64,000 bases of DNA from NCBI RefSeq assembly GCF_900104685.1, contig NZ_LT629755.1, forward strand, positions 2,418,001-2,482,000, read 5' to 3'. The position numbers were made by a program, and so were the translations under genes. The notes beneath the pieces were generated by a model, which did no database searches, was not told where the DNA came from, and saw only the letters and a list, made by a program, of their open reading frames with translations. The DNA comes from Agromyces flavus. Lineage in GTDB: Bacteria; Actinomycetota; Actinomycetes; Actinomycetales; Microbacteriaceae. Positions 9,549 to 17,629 of the stretch are shown piece after piece (within the stretch, counting starts at the first letter, position 1; each line of letters opens with the position of its first letter).

Positions 9549-10571
9549 ATGAAGCGCATCGGTTTCCTTTCGTTCGGTCACTGGTCGAACTCGCCCGGCT
9601 CGCAGACCCGATCGGCGTCCGACGTGCTGCTGCAGTCGATCGACCTGGCGGTCGCGGCCGAGGAGGTCGGCGCAGACGGCGCCTACTTCCGCGTGCACCA
9701 CTACGCGAACCAGCTCGCGAGCCCGTTCCCCCTGCTCGCGGCGGCGGGCGCCAAGACGAGTCGCATCGAGCTCGGCACGGGCGTGATCGACATGCGCTAC
9801 GAGAACCCGATGTACATGGCCGAGGATGCCGCCGCCGCCGACCTCATCGCCGGCGGCCGCCTGCAGCTCGGCGTCTCGCGCGGATCACCCGAGTCGGTGA
9901 TCGACGGCTCCCGCTACTTCGGCTACGAGGCGCCAGAGGGTTCGACGATGGCGGATGTCGCCCGCAACAACACCACGGTGTTCCTGAAGGTCATCGATGG
10001 AGCGCGGTTCGCCGAGCCGAACCCGCGTCCGATGTTCCCGAACCCCCACCTGGGGCCGCTCGGCATCCAGCCGCAGTCCCCGGGCCTGCGCGACCGCATC
10101 TGGTGGGGCGCCGGCTCCGACGCGACGGCCGTGTGGGCGGCCGAGCAGGGCATGAACCTCATGAGTTCGACGCTCAAGGAGGATGAGTCGGGCGAGCCCT
10201 TCCACGTGCAGCAGCGCAAGCAGATCGAGGCGTTCCGCGCAGCCTGGGCCGAGGCCGGGCACGAGCGCGAGCCGCGCGTCTCGGTGAGCCGGTCGATCTT
10301 CGCCATCGTGAACGACATGGACCGGCGGTACTTCATCGGCGGCGGCGACCGCTCCGACCAGTTCGGCGTGATCGACGACTTCCGCGCCGTCTTCGGCCGC
10401 AGCTACGCCGCCGAACCCGACGTGCTCATCGAACAGTTGCGTGAAGACGAGGCCATCGCCGCCGCCGACACCCTGCTGCTCACCGTGCCCAACCAGTTGG
10501 GTGTCGACTACAACGCTCACGTCCTCGAGTCGATCCTGACCCACGTCGCGCCGGCGCTGGGGTGGCGGTAG
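9549..10571 (+). CDS. LLM-class flavin-dependent oxidoreductase
   Basis: 340 aa luciferase-like monooxygenase-fold enzyme expected to use reduced flavin (FMN or F420). Visible features are an N-terminal strand MKRIGFLSFGHW, GADGAYFRVHHYANQ, ELGTGVIDMRYENP and AGGRLQLGVSRGSPE. ATG 9549 has GGAG at the right distance; a TTG 12 nt upstream is less likely. It follows the regulator by 72 bp on the same strand. Substrate unknown. Confidence 0.85.
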   Translation: MKRIGFLSFGHWSNSPGSQTRSASDVLLQSIDLAVAAEEVGADGAYFRVHHYANQLASPFPLLAAAGAKTSRIELGTGVIDMRYENPMYMAEDAAAADLIAGGRLQLGVSRGSPESVIDGSRYFGYEAPEGSTMADVARNNTTVFLKVIDGARFAEPNPRPMFPNPHLGPLGIQPQSPGLRDRIWWGAGSDATAVWAAEQGMNLMSSTLKEDESGEPFHVQQRKQIEAFRAAWAEAGHEREPRVSVSRSIFAIVNDMDRRYFIGGGDRSDQFGVIDDFRAVFGRSYAAEPDVLIEQLREDEAIAAADTLLLTVPNQLGVDYNAHVLESILTHVAPALGWR

Positions 10572-10596
10572 GCGGCGCTCGACCCACTGAGAGACC

Positions 10597-10654
10597 GAGC
10601 TCTCCGTCGACCGGGGTCGGCTCCCTTCCTGTGAGCGGACCGACCCCGGAGCTC
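10597..10654. terminator. Bidirectional terminator hairpin between convergent genes
   Basis: Perfect 10-bp arms CCGGGGTCGG (10611-10620) and CCGACCCCGG (10640-10649), with outer GAGCTC boxes (10597-10602, 10649-10654) that can extend the stem. It lies between the oxidoreductase and the convergent hydrolase gene. Confidence 0.65.
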
Positions 10655-10664
10655 GGCGACGACG

Positions 10665-11366
10665 TCAGCGCGTCGCGCTGCGCTCAGCCGCTGTGGCGAT
10701 GACGTCGGCGACCGCCTCGGCCTGGCTGATGAACAGCGCGTGGCTGCCCGGGACGTTGGTGATGTCGGCGCCGATGCGCGTGGCCATGTGCTGCAGCATG
10801 GCCTGGTCGAACGCCTTGTCCTCGGTCGCGATGACGGCCCAGCTCGGCCTCTCCCGCCACGCGGCCACGGTCACCGGAGTGCCGAACACGCTCATGTCGA
10901 TGGGGACTTGGCTCTCAGCGAGGAAGGCCGCGTCGGCGTCGCTGAGGTCGGCGCCGAATCCGGCCTGGAAGGCGTCGCGATTGAGGTAGCCGTACCCGTC
11001 GTCGCCGACGTCGATGACGAACTCGGGCGTGGGTGCGAAACCCTCGTACTGCTGGGCGGTCGTCTCGCCGGCGTCGGGCGCCAGGGCGGAGACGTACACC
11101 AGTCCGGCGACGTTGGGGTGGACGCCCGCCTCGGTGATGACCGTGCCGCCCCACGAGTGGGCGACGAGGATCGTCGGCCCATCCTGGAGGTCGAGCACCC
11201 GCTTGGTGGCCGCTACGTCGGCCTCGAGCGAGGTGAGCGGATTCTGCACGATCGAGACCCGGTAACCACGCGCGGTCAGCAGGTCGTGGACGCGGCGCCA
11301 TCCGGATCCATCGGCGAACGCCCCGTGCACGAGGACGACGTTGGTGATGTCGTGTGCGGTGTTCAT
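10665..11366 (-). CDS. Alpha/beta-fold hydrolase
   Basis: 233 aa. Oxyanion region VLVHGAFADGSGW near residues 11-23, nucleophile elbow AHSWGG near residues 70-75, and a late histidine in PGSHALF. Length and motifs match the small cytosolic esterase/hydrolase group with HGAFADGS motifs. It is divergent from the GntR gene at 11520, and two identical palindromes in the shared gap suggest control by that regulator. Confidence 0.88.
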   Translation of the reverse strand: MNTAHDITNVVLVHGAFADGSGWRRVHDLLTARGYRVSIVQNPLTSLEADVAATKRVLDLQDGPTILVAHSWGGTVITEAGVHPNVAGLVYVSALAPDAGETTAQQYEGFAPTPEFVIDVGDDGYGYLNRDAFQAGFGADLSDADAAFLAESQVPIDMSVFGTPVTVAAWRERPSWAVIATEDKAFDQAMLQHMATRIGADITNVPGSHALFISQAEAVADVIATAAERSATR

Positions 11367-11432
11367 GTCTCTTCCTTCCGTAGCGGCCGTTCGGCCGGTG
11401 GATTGCGGTCATGTGATGTAACACCGGCGATG

Positions 11433-11519
11433 TGCAATATATTGCATGTCGGTTGCCACGGCATCGAAGCGCGGCGAGTCGACTAGCATCCGTGGGCTCG
11501 AGTGTGGGCAATATATTGC
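11433..11519. promoter_or_regulatory. Twin palindromic operators between hydrolase and GntR genes
   Basis: The perfect 14-bp palindrome TGCAATATATTGCA occurs at 11433-11446, and a second copy with core GCAATATATTGC at 11508-11519 overlaps the ATG of the GntR gene. Centres are 74 bp apart. AT-rich palindromes in GC-rich DNA between divergent genes indicate an autoregulated operator pair, with looping possible. Confidence 0.75.
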
Positions 11520-12179
11520 ATGCCCATCCCCCGCAGCCTCCCCGGTGTTGACCGGTCCCTGCTCCGCGACGATGTCTACCGCCGACTGCGGGACTCGATC
11601 GTCGACGGCACGTTCTTGCCCGGGGAGCAGCTGAAGGATGCGGACCTGGCGGAGTGGCTCGGCGTCAGCCGGACCCCGGTTCGCGAAGCACTCCTTCGTC
11701 TCGGCGCGAGCGGGCTCGTGGTCGCCGTGCCCGGACGTTCGACGACGGTCAGCACCATCGACCCGAAGGCCGTCAAGGACGCTCGCGACGTGGTCGCCGC
11801 CATGCACGTCCTGGTTGCTCGAGAGATGGCGGGCAACCTGTCCGGGGCCGAGGTGGCGCGGATGCGTGAAGCGAACGACCGCTTCGCACGGGCCGTGAGC
11901 GCTGGCGAGACCGCCGCCGCGCTCGACGCCGACGAGGAGCTGCACGCGATTCCGGTGTCCATCCTCGGGAACCGCGCCATCGAGTCGGTACTCGACCAGT
12001 TCGGCCCTGTCGTGCGTCGAGCAGAACGCGAACGCTTCGCAACGGACGGGCAGGCGGCGGTCGAACGGCATGAACGGCTGATCCATCTCCTGGAGAGCGC
12101 CGACGCCGAGCGGGCATCGGAGCTCACCTTCGAGATCTGGCACAGCCTGCCGGCAGAGGGCACCACTGGCTCGGGCTGA
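11520..12179 (+). CDS. GntR family transcriptional regulator (FCD-type)
   Basis: 219 aa. N-terminal winged helix, residues ~12-75, with the family signature LAEWLGVSRTPVREALLRL; C-terminal all-helical FCD-like domain (residues ~85-205). Start ATG 11520 sits on the second operator and has no Shine-Dalgarno; an in-frame GTG at 11502 would lie inside the operator. Likely represses itself and the divergent hydrolase gene. Ligand unknown. Confidence 0.88.
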   Translation: MPIPRSLPGVDRSLLRDDVYRRLRDSIVDGTFLPGEQLKDADLAEWLGVSRTPVREALLRLGASGLVVAVPGRSTTVSTIDPKAVKDARDVVAAMHVLVAREMAGNLSGAEVARMREANDRFARAVSAGETAAALDADEELHAIPVSILGNRAIESVLDQFGPVVRRAERERFATDGQAAVERHERLIHLLESADAERASELTFEIWHSLPAEGTTGSG

Positions 12180-12198
12180 CGACCCGGCCGAATAGGGC

Positions 12199-12216
12199 CA
12201 GGTCGACCGCGACCTG
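12199..12216. terminator. Small hairpin between convergent genes
   Basis: CAGGTCG (12199-12205) and CGACCTG (12210-12216) with a 4-nt loop, 20 bp after the GntR stop and 43 bp before the convergent DUF488 stop. No T-tract, so the terminator role is tentative. Confidence 0.4.
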
Positions 12217-12258
12217 ACCGACGCTGACTACCGGCAGCAGGCCACTTGCCGCGGGAGA

Positions 12259-12693
12259 TCACAGGTGGACGACCTCGACGCCGCCCCAGGCAGCCGCGAG
12301 GTACTCGGCAGCCAGTCGGCGGTGGCAGTGGTCCGGTGTCGGCTCGGAGCAGAGCAGAACGGCGTTGTCGAACTCCTCGGGCCGGAGCGTTGCTTCGACG
12401 CGACGCACTCGGATGAGCTCGAGGTACGCTCCCGCATACGTCTCCCAGGGCATCCTGCCCTTCTTGTACGCAGCCAGGAGTTCGTCACTCGGCGCCAGGC
12501 GGAGCTCGTGACGGTAGGACATGTCGCACAGCTCGCTCGCGAAGAACTGCAGGTCGTCGCGCTTCGTGAAGCCGGCGAGTTGCGAGACGTTGTTCAGGCG
12601 GGTGTCGACGAGCGTCGTCGCGCCATTGCCACGAAGCAGGCCGAAGAACTGCGCCGCGGACTTCTTCGTGAACCCGATCGTGAACAGCTTCAC
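12259..12693 (-). CDS. DUF488 family protein
   Basis: 144 aa. Starts KLFTIGFTKKSAAQFF, with VDTRLNNVSQLAGF and a C-terminal LLCSEPTPDHCHRRL, the characteristic Cys/His cluster of DUF488. The GTG at 12693 is preceded by GGAAAGGG and overlaps the TGA of the small upstream frame (GTGA). Biochemical role of the family is not established. Confidence 0.85.
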   Translation of the reverse strand: MKLFTIGFTKKSAAQFFGLLRGNGATTLVDTRLNNVSQLAGFTKRDDLQFFASELCDMSYRHELRLAPSDELLAAYKKGRMPWETYAGAYLELIRVRRVEATLRPEEFDNAVLLCSEPTPDHCHRRLAAEYLAAAWGGVEVVHL

Positions 12694-12890
12694 GAGGCGA
12701 CGACCCTTTCCAGGGCGGCGCACCCGATCTGCTGTTCCCGAATGCGGCGCGCAGCGCGATCGGCCTTGACGAATCGCTGAACCCGGTCGAGAGTTCCGAC
12801 GCAGGGCGGGATGAAGCGTACGCCCAGAGTGGCGCGTGCGAACCCGGCCGCCCCGTGCAAGTGGACGACGTCGGCCTCGGAGATCGTCAT
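12690..12890 (-). CDS. Small hypothetical protein coupled to the DUF488 gene
   Basis: 66 aa if read from ATG 12890 (MTISEADVVHLHG); the frame is open upstream to 12962. The stop overlaps the DUF488 GTG, which argues that it is translated. Basic C-terminal part. No family recognised. It could instead begin earlier, but that would run into the AraC-GyrI gene. Confidence 0.45.
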   Translation of the reverse strand: MTISEADVVHLHGAAGFARATLGVRFIPPCVGTLDRVQRFVKADRAARRIREQQIGCAALERVVAS

Positions 12891-12951
12891 GCGTCCAAGC
12901 TTGGCGCGTGCCCGCGGCGACGGCACGGTCTGAACGCGCTTTCGCAACCCG

Positions 12952-13854
12952 TCACGGCTCACTCACGCTCGACCGGCAACCACAGCTCCGTCGTGCCGTA
13001 CTGAAGGCCTCGGTCCGCTCCAGCACCGCGACCATCGACGGTCCCGGCCGCGGTCGCCACGGATTCGACGGGAACCAGTCCGCGGCCGTCGCCGCCCACG
13101 TCGCCTGCAGCTCGTCCGGGTACGCCCCCGACGACCGGAACACCGCCCACGCGCCATCCGGCACCTCGATCACGTCGAGATCCTCCGGCACCGAGGCATC
13201 CGACGCGACTGCGACCCCGTGCAGGTACGTCAGCTCACTCCCCTGGGCGTAGTCGGGGTCGACGTCGGCGCTCACCTGCAGCAGTCCGGCTGGTTCGGTG
13301 TCGCCCAACGCCTTCAGGCGCTGGTGCTCCTCGGGCGGCAACGAGGCGAGGTGCGCCTGGATGTGCGGGTTCGGCCCCTGGTGAATGAGCGGCACACGCC
13401 AGGCGTGGCCGACGAGAAGGAAGGCGGGTCGATCGGTGATGCGAGTGTCCATCGTGGTGTTCCCTTCAACGGTCAAGCGGAACCTGAGCTGCGATTGCGT
13501 GCGAAGGGGCCCGCCGTCTCGCCGAACGTCGCTTGGCACGACACCGTGCACCGCTCGGAACGCGCGAGTGAACGCCTCGGTCGAGCCGTACCCGAATCGC
13601 ACCGCGGTACCCAGCAGGTCCCGACCCGCGAGCACGTCGGCCGCGGCGACGGTCATGCGCCGGCGCCGGATGTACTCCGACAGCGGCATGCCCGCGAGCG
13701 ACGAGAACATCCGTCGCAGGTGGTACTCCGTCGTGCCGAGGTCGCTCGCCAGTTCGGCGAGGTCGATCTCGTCGGCGAGGTGCTGCTCGACGAACTCGAC
13801 GAGCCGGTTCAGTGCTGCGATCACGGAACCCCCTTCGACATCCAGCCTGCGCAT
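12952..13854 (-). CDS. AraC family regulator with GyrI-like effector domain (C-terminus probably frameshifted)
   Basis: 300 aa as read. Residues ~8-105 form an AraC double helix-turn-helix (DLAELASDLGTTEYHLRRMF, then GYGSTEAFTRAFRAVHGVVP). Residues ~125-290 resemble GyrI/Rob effector-binding domains, which bind small hydrophobic or cationic ligands. The current frame ends FSTARRSCGCRSSVSEP, but the alternative frame from about 13003 reads YGTTELWLPVERE and stops at 12959, matching the usual C-terminus of this family. One base appears to be missing near 13001-13005. Start ATG 13854 gives the usual N-terminus. Confidence 0.8.
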   Translation of the reverse strand: MRRLDVEGGSVIAALNRLVEFVEQHLADEIDLAELASDLGTTEYHLRRMFSSLAGMPLSEYIRRRRMTVAAADVLAGRDLLGTAVRFGYGSTEAFTRAFRAVHGVVPSDVRRDGGPLRTQSQLRFRLTVEGNTTMDTRITDRPAFLLVGHAWRVPLIHQGPNPHIQAHLASLPPEEHQRLKALGDTEPAGLLQVSADVDPDYAQGSELTYLHGVAVASDASVPEDLDVIEVPDGAWAVFRSSGAYPDELQATWAATAADWFPSNPWRPRPGPSMVAVLERTEAFSTARRSCGCRSSVSEP

Positions 13855-13946
13855 CGGTTCCGATGCCCACCCGACAATCGCGGTCCGATCGAGTCGGATC
13901 CGGTCCGGCGATGGGGGGAACGCTGGACACCATCCTGCAGCAGCGG

Positions 13947-14114
13947 CTATCGGGACCCGCCGGCACGCTCGATGAGCCGCTGCACCTCGGCCACCAGCTC
14001 CTCGACCGGCAGTCCCGGCGCGACCGCCGTGATCGGCAAGACGGCGACAGCGGATGGCGCCGCGCCGGCGTCCGCGCGCCATCCGCTGATCTGCTCAGCC
14101 GACGCGACGTACAC
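13947..14114 (-). pseudogene. Short GC3-rich reading frame, possible gene remnant
   Basis: 55 codons from a GTG (MYVASAEQISGW...) to TAG at 13947, with strongly G/C-biased third positions like real genes here. The N-terminus is abrupt: a stop codon precedes it, and a different upstream frame supplies a plausible Met-rich start, so a truncated or frameshifted gene is possible. The rest of the 359-bp gap 13855-14213 shows no other gene. Confidence 0.3.
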
Positions 14115-14213
14115 GATCCGCTACTCGCCGATGCGTGACGTCCCATCGCGGCCATCTCCTTGCCGTGAGGAGGCATGGGGGTCGGCGACTGTCGACCCCG
14201 CGGCCGGGCTCGC

Positions 14214-15266
14214 CTACGCGTCGGCCTTGCGGGTGCCCGCCTCGAGCACGTCGCCGGCGGGCAGCTCCCGGTGGCCGCCGAACTGCAGGCGCATGGCCGA
14301 CAGTAGTTGGTTGGCGTACTCGTCCTCGTCGCGCGACGCAAATCGTTCGAAGAGGGATGCCGCGAGCACTGGGGCAGGCACGCCGATGTCGACCGCAGCC
14401 TTCACCGTCCACCGCCCCTCACCCGAGTCCGACACGCGGCCCGCCAGGCCATCGAGCGCCGGATTCTCCTGCAGAGCGGCGGCGGTGAGGTCGAGCAGCC
14501 AAGAGGAGATCACCGACCCGCGGCGCCACAGCTCGGTGACCTTGGGCGTGTCGATGGTGAACTGGTAGAACTCGGGCTCTTCGAGGGGTGCGACCTCGGC
14601 GGAGTGCTCCGCCTCGCGAGTACCGGCATCCGCGTTCTCGAGGATGTTCATGCCCTCGGCGAGCGCCGCCATGATGCCGTACTCGATGCCGTTGTGCACC
14701 ATCTTCACGAAGTGGCCGGCGCCTGAGGGCCCGCAATGCAGGTAGCCGAGCTCCTCCGGCGCGTAGTCACCAGTGCGGCCGGGGGTCCGCTCGATGGTGC
14801 CCTCGCCGGGCGCGATGGTGCGGAAAATCGGCTCCAGACGTGTGAACGCCTCGTCGGGCCCGCCGATCATGAGGCAGTACCCGCGTTCGAGCCCGAAGAC
14901 GCCGCCGCTCGTGCCTGCGTCGACGTAATGGATGCCTCGGGGCTTGAGCTTCGCCGCACGCCGGACGTCATCGCGGTAGTTCGAGTTGCCTCCATCGATG
15001 ATCGTGTCGCCGGCCTCTAACGTCGCGGCGACCTGGTCGACCAGTTGTCCGGTGATCCCGGCCGGCACCATGAGCCAGACGGCACGGGGCGCATCCAGCT
15101 TCGCCGCCAGGTCCTCGATGCTGTCGGCACCCGTGGCGCCCTCCGCGACCAGGGCCGCGACGGCATCCGGATTCACGTCGAACACCACGCACTCGTGGCC
15201 GTCGCGCATCAGTCGCCGCACGATGTTGGCGCCCATCCGGCCCAGTCCCACCATTCCCAGCTGCAT
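14214..15266 (-). CDS. gnd: 6-phosphogluconate dehydrogenase, decarboxylating (short YqeC-like form)
   Basis: 350 aa. N-terminal Rossmann domain with [19 protein letters not shown] and an NADP/NAD-binding glycine pattern, then [10 protein letters not shown] and [17 protein letters not shown], and the catalytic segment [21 protein letters not shown] with Lys and Asn in place. Oxidises and decarboxylates 6-phosphogluconate to ribulose 5-phosphate. The length matches the short (~300-350 aa) group, not the 470-aa form. ATG 15266 has GGGGAG 6 nt upstream. Cofactor preference cannot be called. Confidence 0.92.
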   Translation of the reverse strand: MQLGMVGLGRMGANIVRRLMRDGHECVVFDVNPDAVAALVAEGATGADSIEDLAAKLDAPRAVWLMVPAGITGQLVDQVAATLEAGDTIIDGGNSNYRDDVRRAAKLKPRGIHYVDAGTSGGVFGLERGYCLMIGGPDEAFTRLEPIFRTIAPGEGTIERTPGRTGDYAPEELGYLHCGPSGAGHFVKMVHNGIEYGIMAALAEGMNILENADAGTREAEHSAEVAPLEEPEFYQFTIDTPKVTELWRRGSVISSWLLDLTAAALQENPALDGLAGRVSDSGEGRWTVKAAVDIGVPAPVLAASLFERFASRDEDEYANQLLSAMRLQFGGHRELPAGDVLEAGTRKADA

Positions 15267-15511
15267 TACGAGCTCCCCATCTGATGGCGTCGCGCCGGCG
15301 GCGCGGTTCACACGGAGTCTAGGAAGGGCTGCGGTCCAAGCGCACGGGGTTGCGACAGTCGACGGCCAGGGCCTCTTCCCGGGCGGCACCGACGTCGCCC
15401 GTCGACAGCCGTGCGGCGCCCGTACGACGACGCGCCGCATATCGCCGGCGTGTGGAAGCCCGCATACGACCTGGCAACACGCCCGCGCGCGGCAGCCGCG
15501 AGAAAATGATA

Positions 15512-15556
15512 TTGAACTTTTCGGTTCAGTGTTTTACACTGAACCACATGGTTCAA
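15512..15556 (+). promoter_or_regulatory. ArsR promoter with nested symmetric operator
   Basis: TTGAAC (-35, 15512-15517) and TACACT (-10, 15535-15540) are spaced 17 bp. The inner inverted repeat is GGTTCAGTGT (15523-15532) / ACACTGAACC (15536-15545); an outer pair TTGAAC (15512-15517) / GTTCAA (15551-15556) has the same centre at 15534. The predicted transcription start is at or within a base of the ATG at 15548, implying a leaderless mRNA. Confidence 0.8.
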
Positions 15557-15904
15557 CATGAGGTGCTCGACCGGGCGTTCGCCGCCCTCGCCGACACCAC
15601 CCGGCGCGACATCCTGGTGCGACTCGGCGACGGGCCGGCCACGATCAGCGAACTGGCCGAGTCCGCGGGGATGACCCTCACCGGCATCCGCAAGCACGTC
15701 GACGTGCTCGTCGACGCGGGGCTCGCCACCACCGAGAAGGTCGGACGCACCCGGCAATGCCGGCTGGGCGCCGAGCGATTGGACGACGCCATGGCGTGGA
15801 TCTCGTTCTACCAGCGCCTCTGGGAGCGCCGTCTCGACGGTCTCGAGGCCTACTTCACCCTCCGCGACGGCACGCGGAACGACACCGACAAGGATGCATC
15901 ATGA
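15548..15904 (+). CDS. ArsR family transcriptional regulator
   Basis: 118 aa winged helix. ALADTTRRDILVRLGDGPAT and ELAESAGMTLTGIRKHVDVL are the typical signature of the ArsR subgroup paired with AHSA1/SRPBCC proteins, which lacks obvious metal-binding Cys clusters. The ATG lies on the operator described at 15512-15556. The stop overlaps the next gene start (ATGA), so the two are coupled. Probably an autorepressor. Confidence 0.92.
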   Translation: MVQHEVLDRAFAALADTTRRDILVRLGDGPATISELAESAGMTLTGIRKHVDVLVDAGLATTEKVGRTRQCRLGAERLDDAMAWISFYQRLWERRLDGLEAYFTLRDGTRNDTDKDAS

Positions 15905-16386
15905 CCGAGCACGCGGGCGGCACCGCCGCCGACACCACCACCGAGACCCTCGAGCTGCGCGCCTCGCGCACGCTCCCCGCGACGCCGGACGAGGTCTTCG
16001 ACGCCTACACCGACGCCGAGAAGCAGAAGATCTGGTTCTCGATCCTCGACGAGGAGCCGGGCGTCGTCGAGATCGAGGTCGACCTGCGCGTCGGCGGCCG
16101 GCAGGTCGCCGTGTGGGGACCCGACCGCGACACGCTCTTCCGCGAGGAGCAGGTCTTCCTCGAGATCGACCGTCCGCACCGGCTCGTGACCGAGTCGACG
16201 GGCAGCGACCCGAGCGGCGAGACCATGACCACGCACATCGTTGTCACGTTCGAGCCCGTCAAGGGCGGCACGCTCATGAGCCTCGTGCAGTCGGGCTTCC
16301 CGACGCCCGAGATCCGCGACTTCTTCGCCTCTCAGGCCTGGGTCGGCGCGTTCGACCGCATCGAGGCGTACCTCCGCAGTCTTTGA
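15901..16386 (+). CDS. SRPBCC (AHSA1-like) family protein
   Basis: 161 aa helix-grip protein. TLPATPDEVFDAYTDAEKQKI, then VDLRVGGRQVAVWG and a C-terminal helix AWVGAFDRIEAYLRSL are the family pattern. It follows the ArsR gene with a 4-base overlap, a pairing widely conserved in actinobacteria. Likely binds a hydrophobic ligand; exact role unknown. Confidence 0.9.
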   Translation: MTEHAGGTAADTTTETLELRASRTLPATPDEVFDAYTDAEKQKIWFSILDEEPGVVEIEVDLRVGGRQVAVWGPDRDTLFREEQVFLEIDRPHRLVTESTGSDPSGETMTTHIVVTFEPVKGGTLMSLVQSGFPTPEIRDFFASQAWVGAFDRIEAYLRSL

Positions 16387-16476
16387 GCCCTCCAGCGTCA
16401 ACCAGGGCCGCACCGGCGGGTCGCCACCGCCGCGATCGTCTGGCTTCACCGCGAGAACCTGGTGCAGTTGGATACG

Positions 16477-16510
16477 CAAGAGGGCGGATGCCGAAACATC
16501 CGCCCTCTTG
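16477..16510. terminator. Strong bidirectional terminator (GGCGGATG core)
   Basis: Perfect 14-bp stem CAAGAGGGCGGATG (16477-16490) / CATCCGCCCTCTTG (16497-16510) with loop CCGAAA, between the convergent AHSA1 and nrdF genes. It shares the GGCGGATG/CATCCGCC core with other terminators in the window. Confidence 0.85.
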
Positions 16511-16548
16511 TGCTGTCCGAGCACACCCGGACTCTCGTCCCCGGTGGA

Positions 16549-17577
<1,029 letters not shown>

Positions 17578-17629
17578 TTAGAGGCGGATGTCGCGAAGCG
17601 GACGGGTCATCAAACGTGAGGATTACTCA

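Noticed and set aside
12963..15266. Possible mobile element to explain the odd frames near gnd
   Set aside because: No transposase, terminal repeats or target duplications are visible; simple frameshift or decay is enough.
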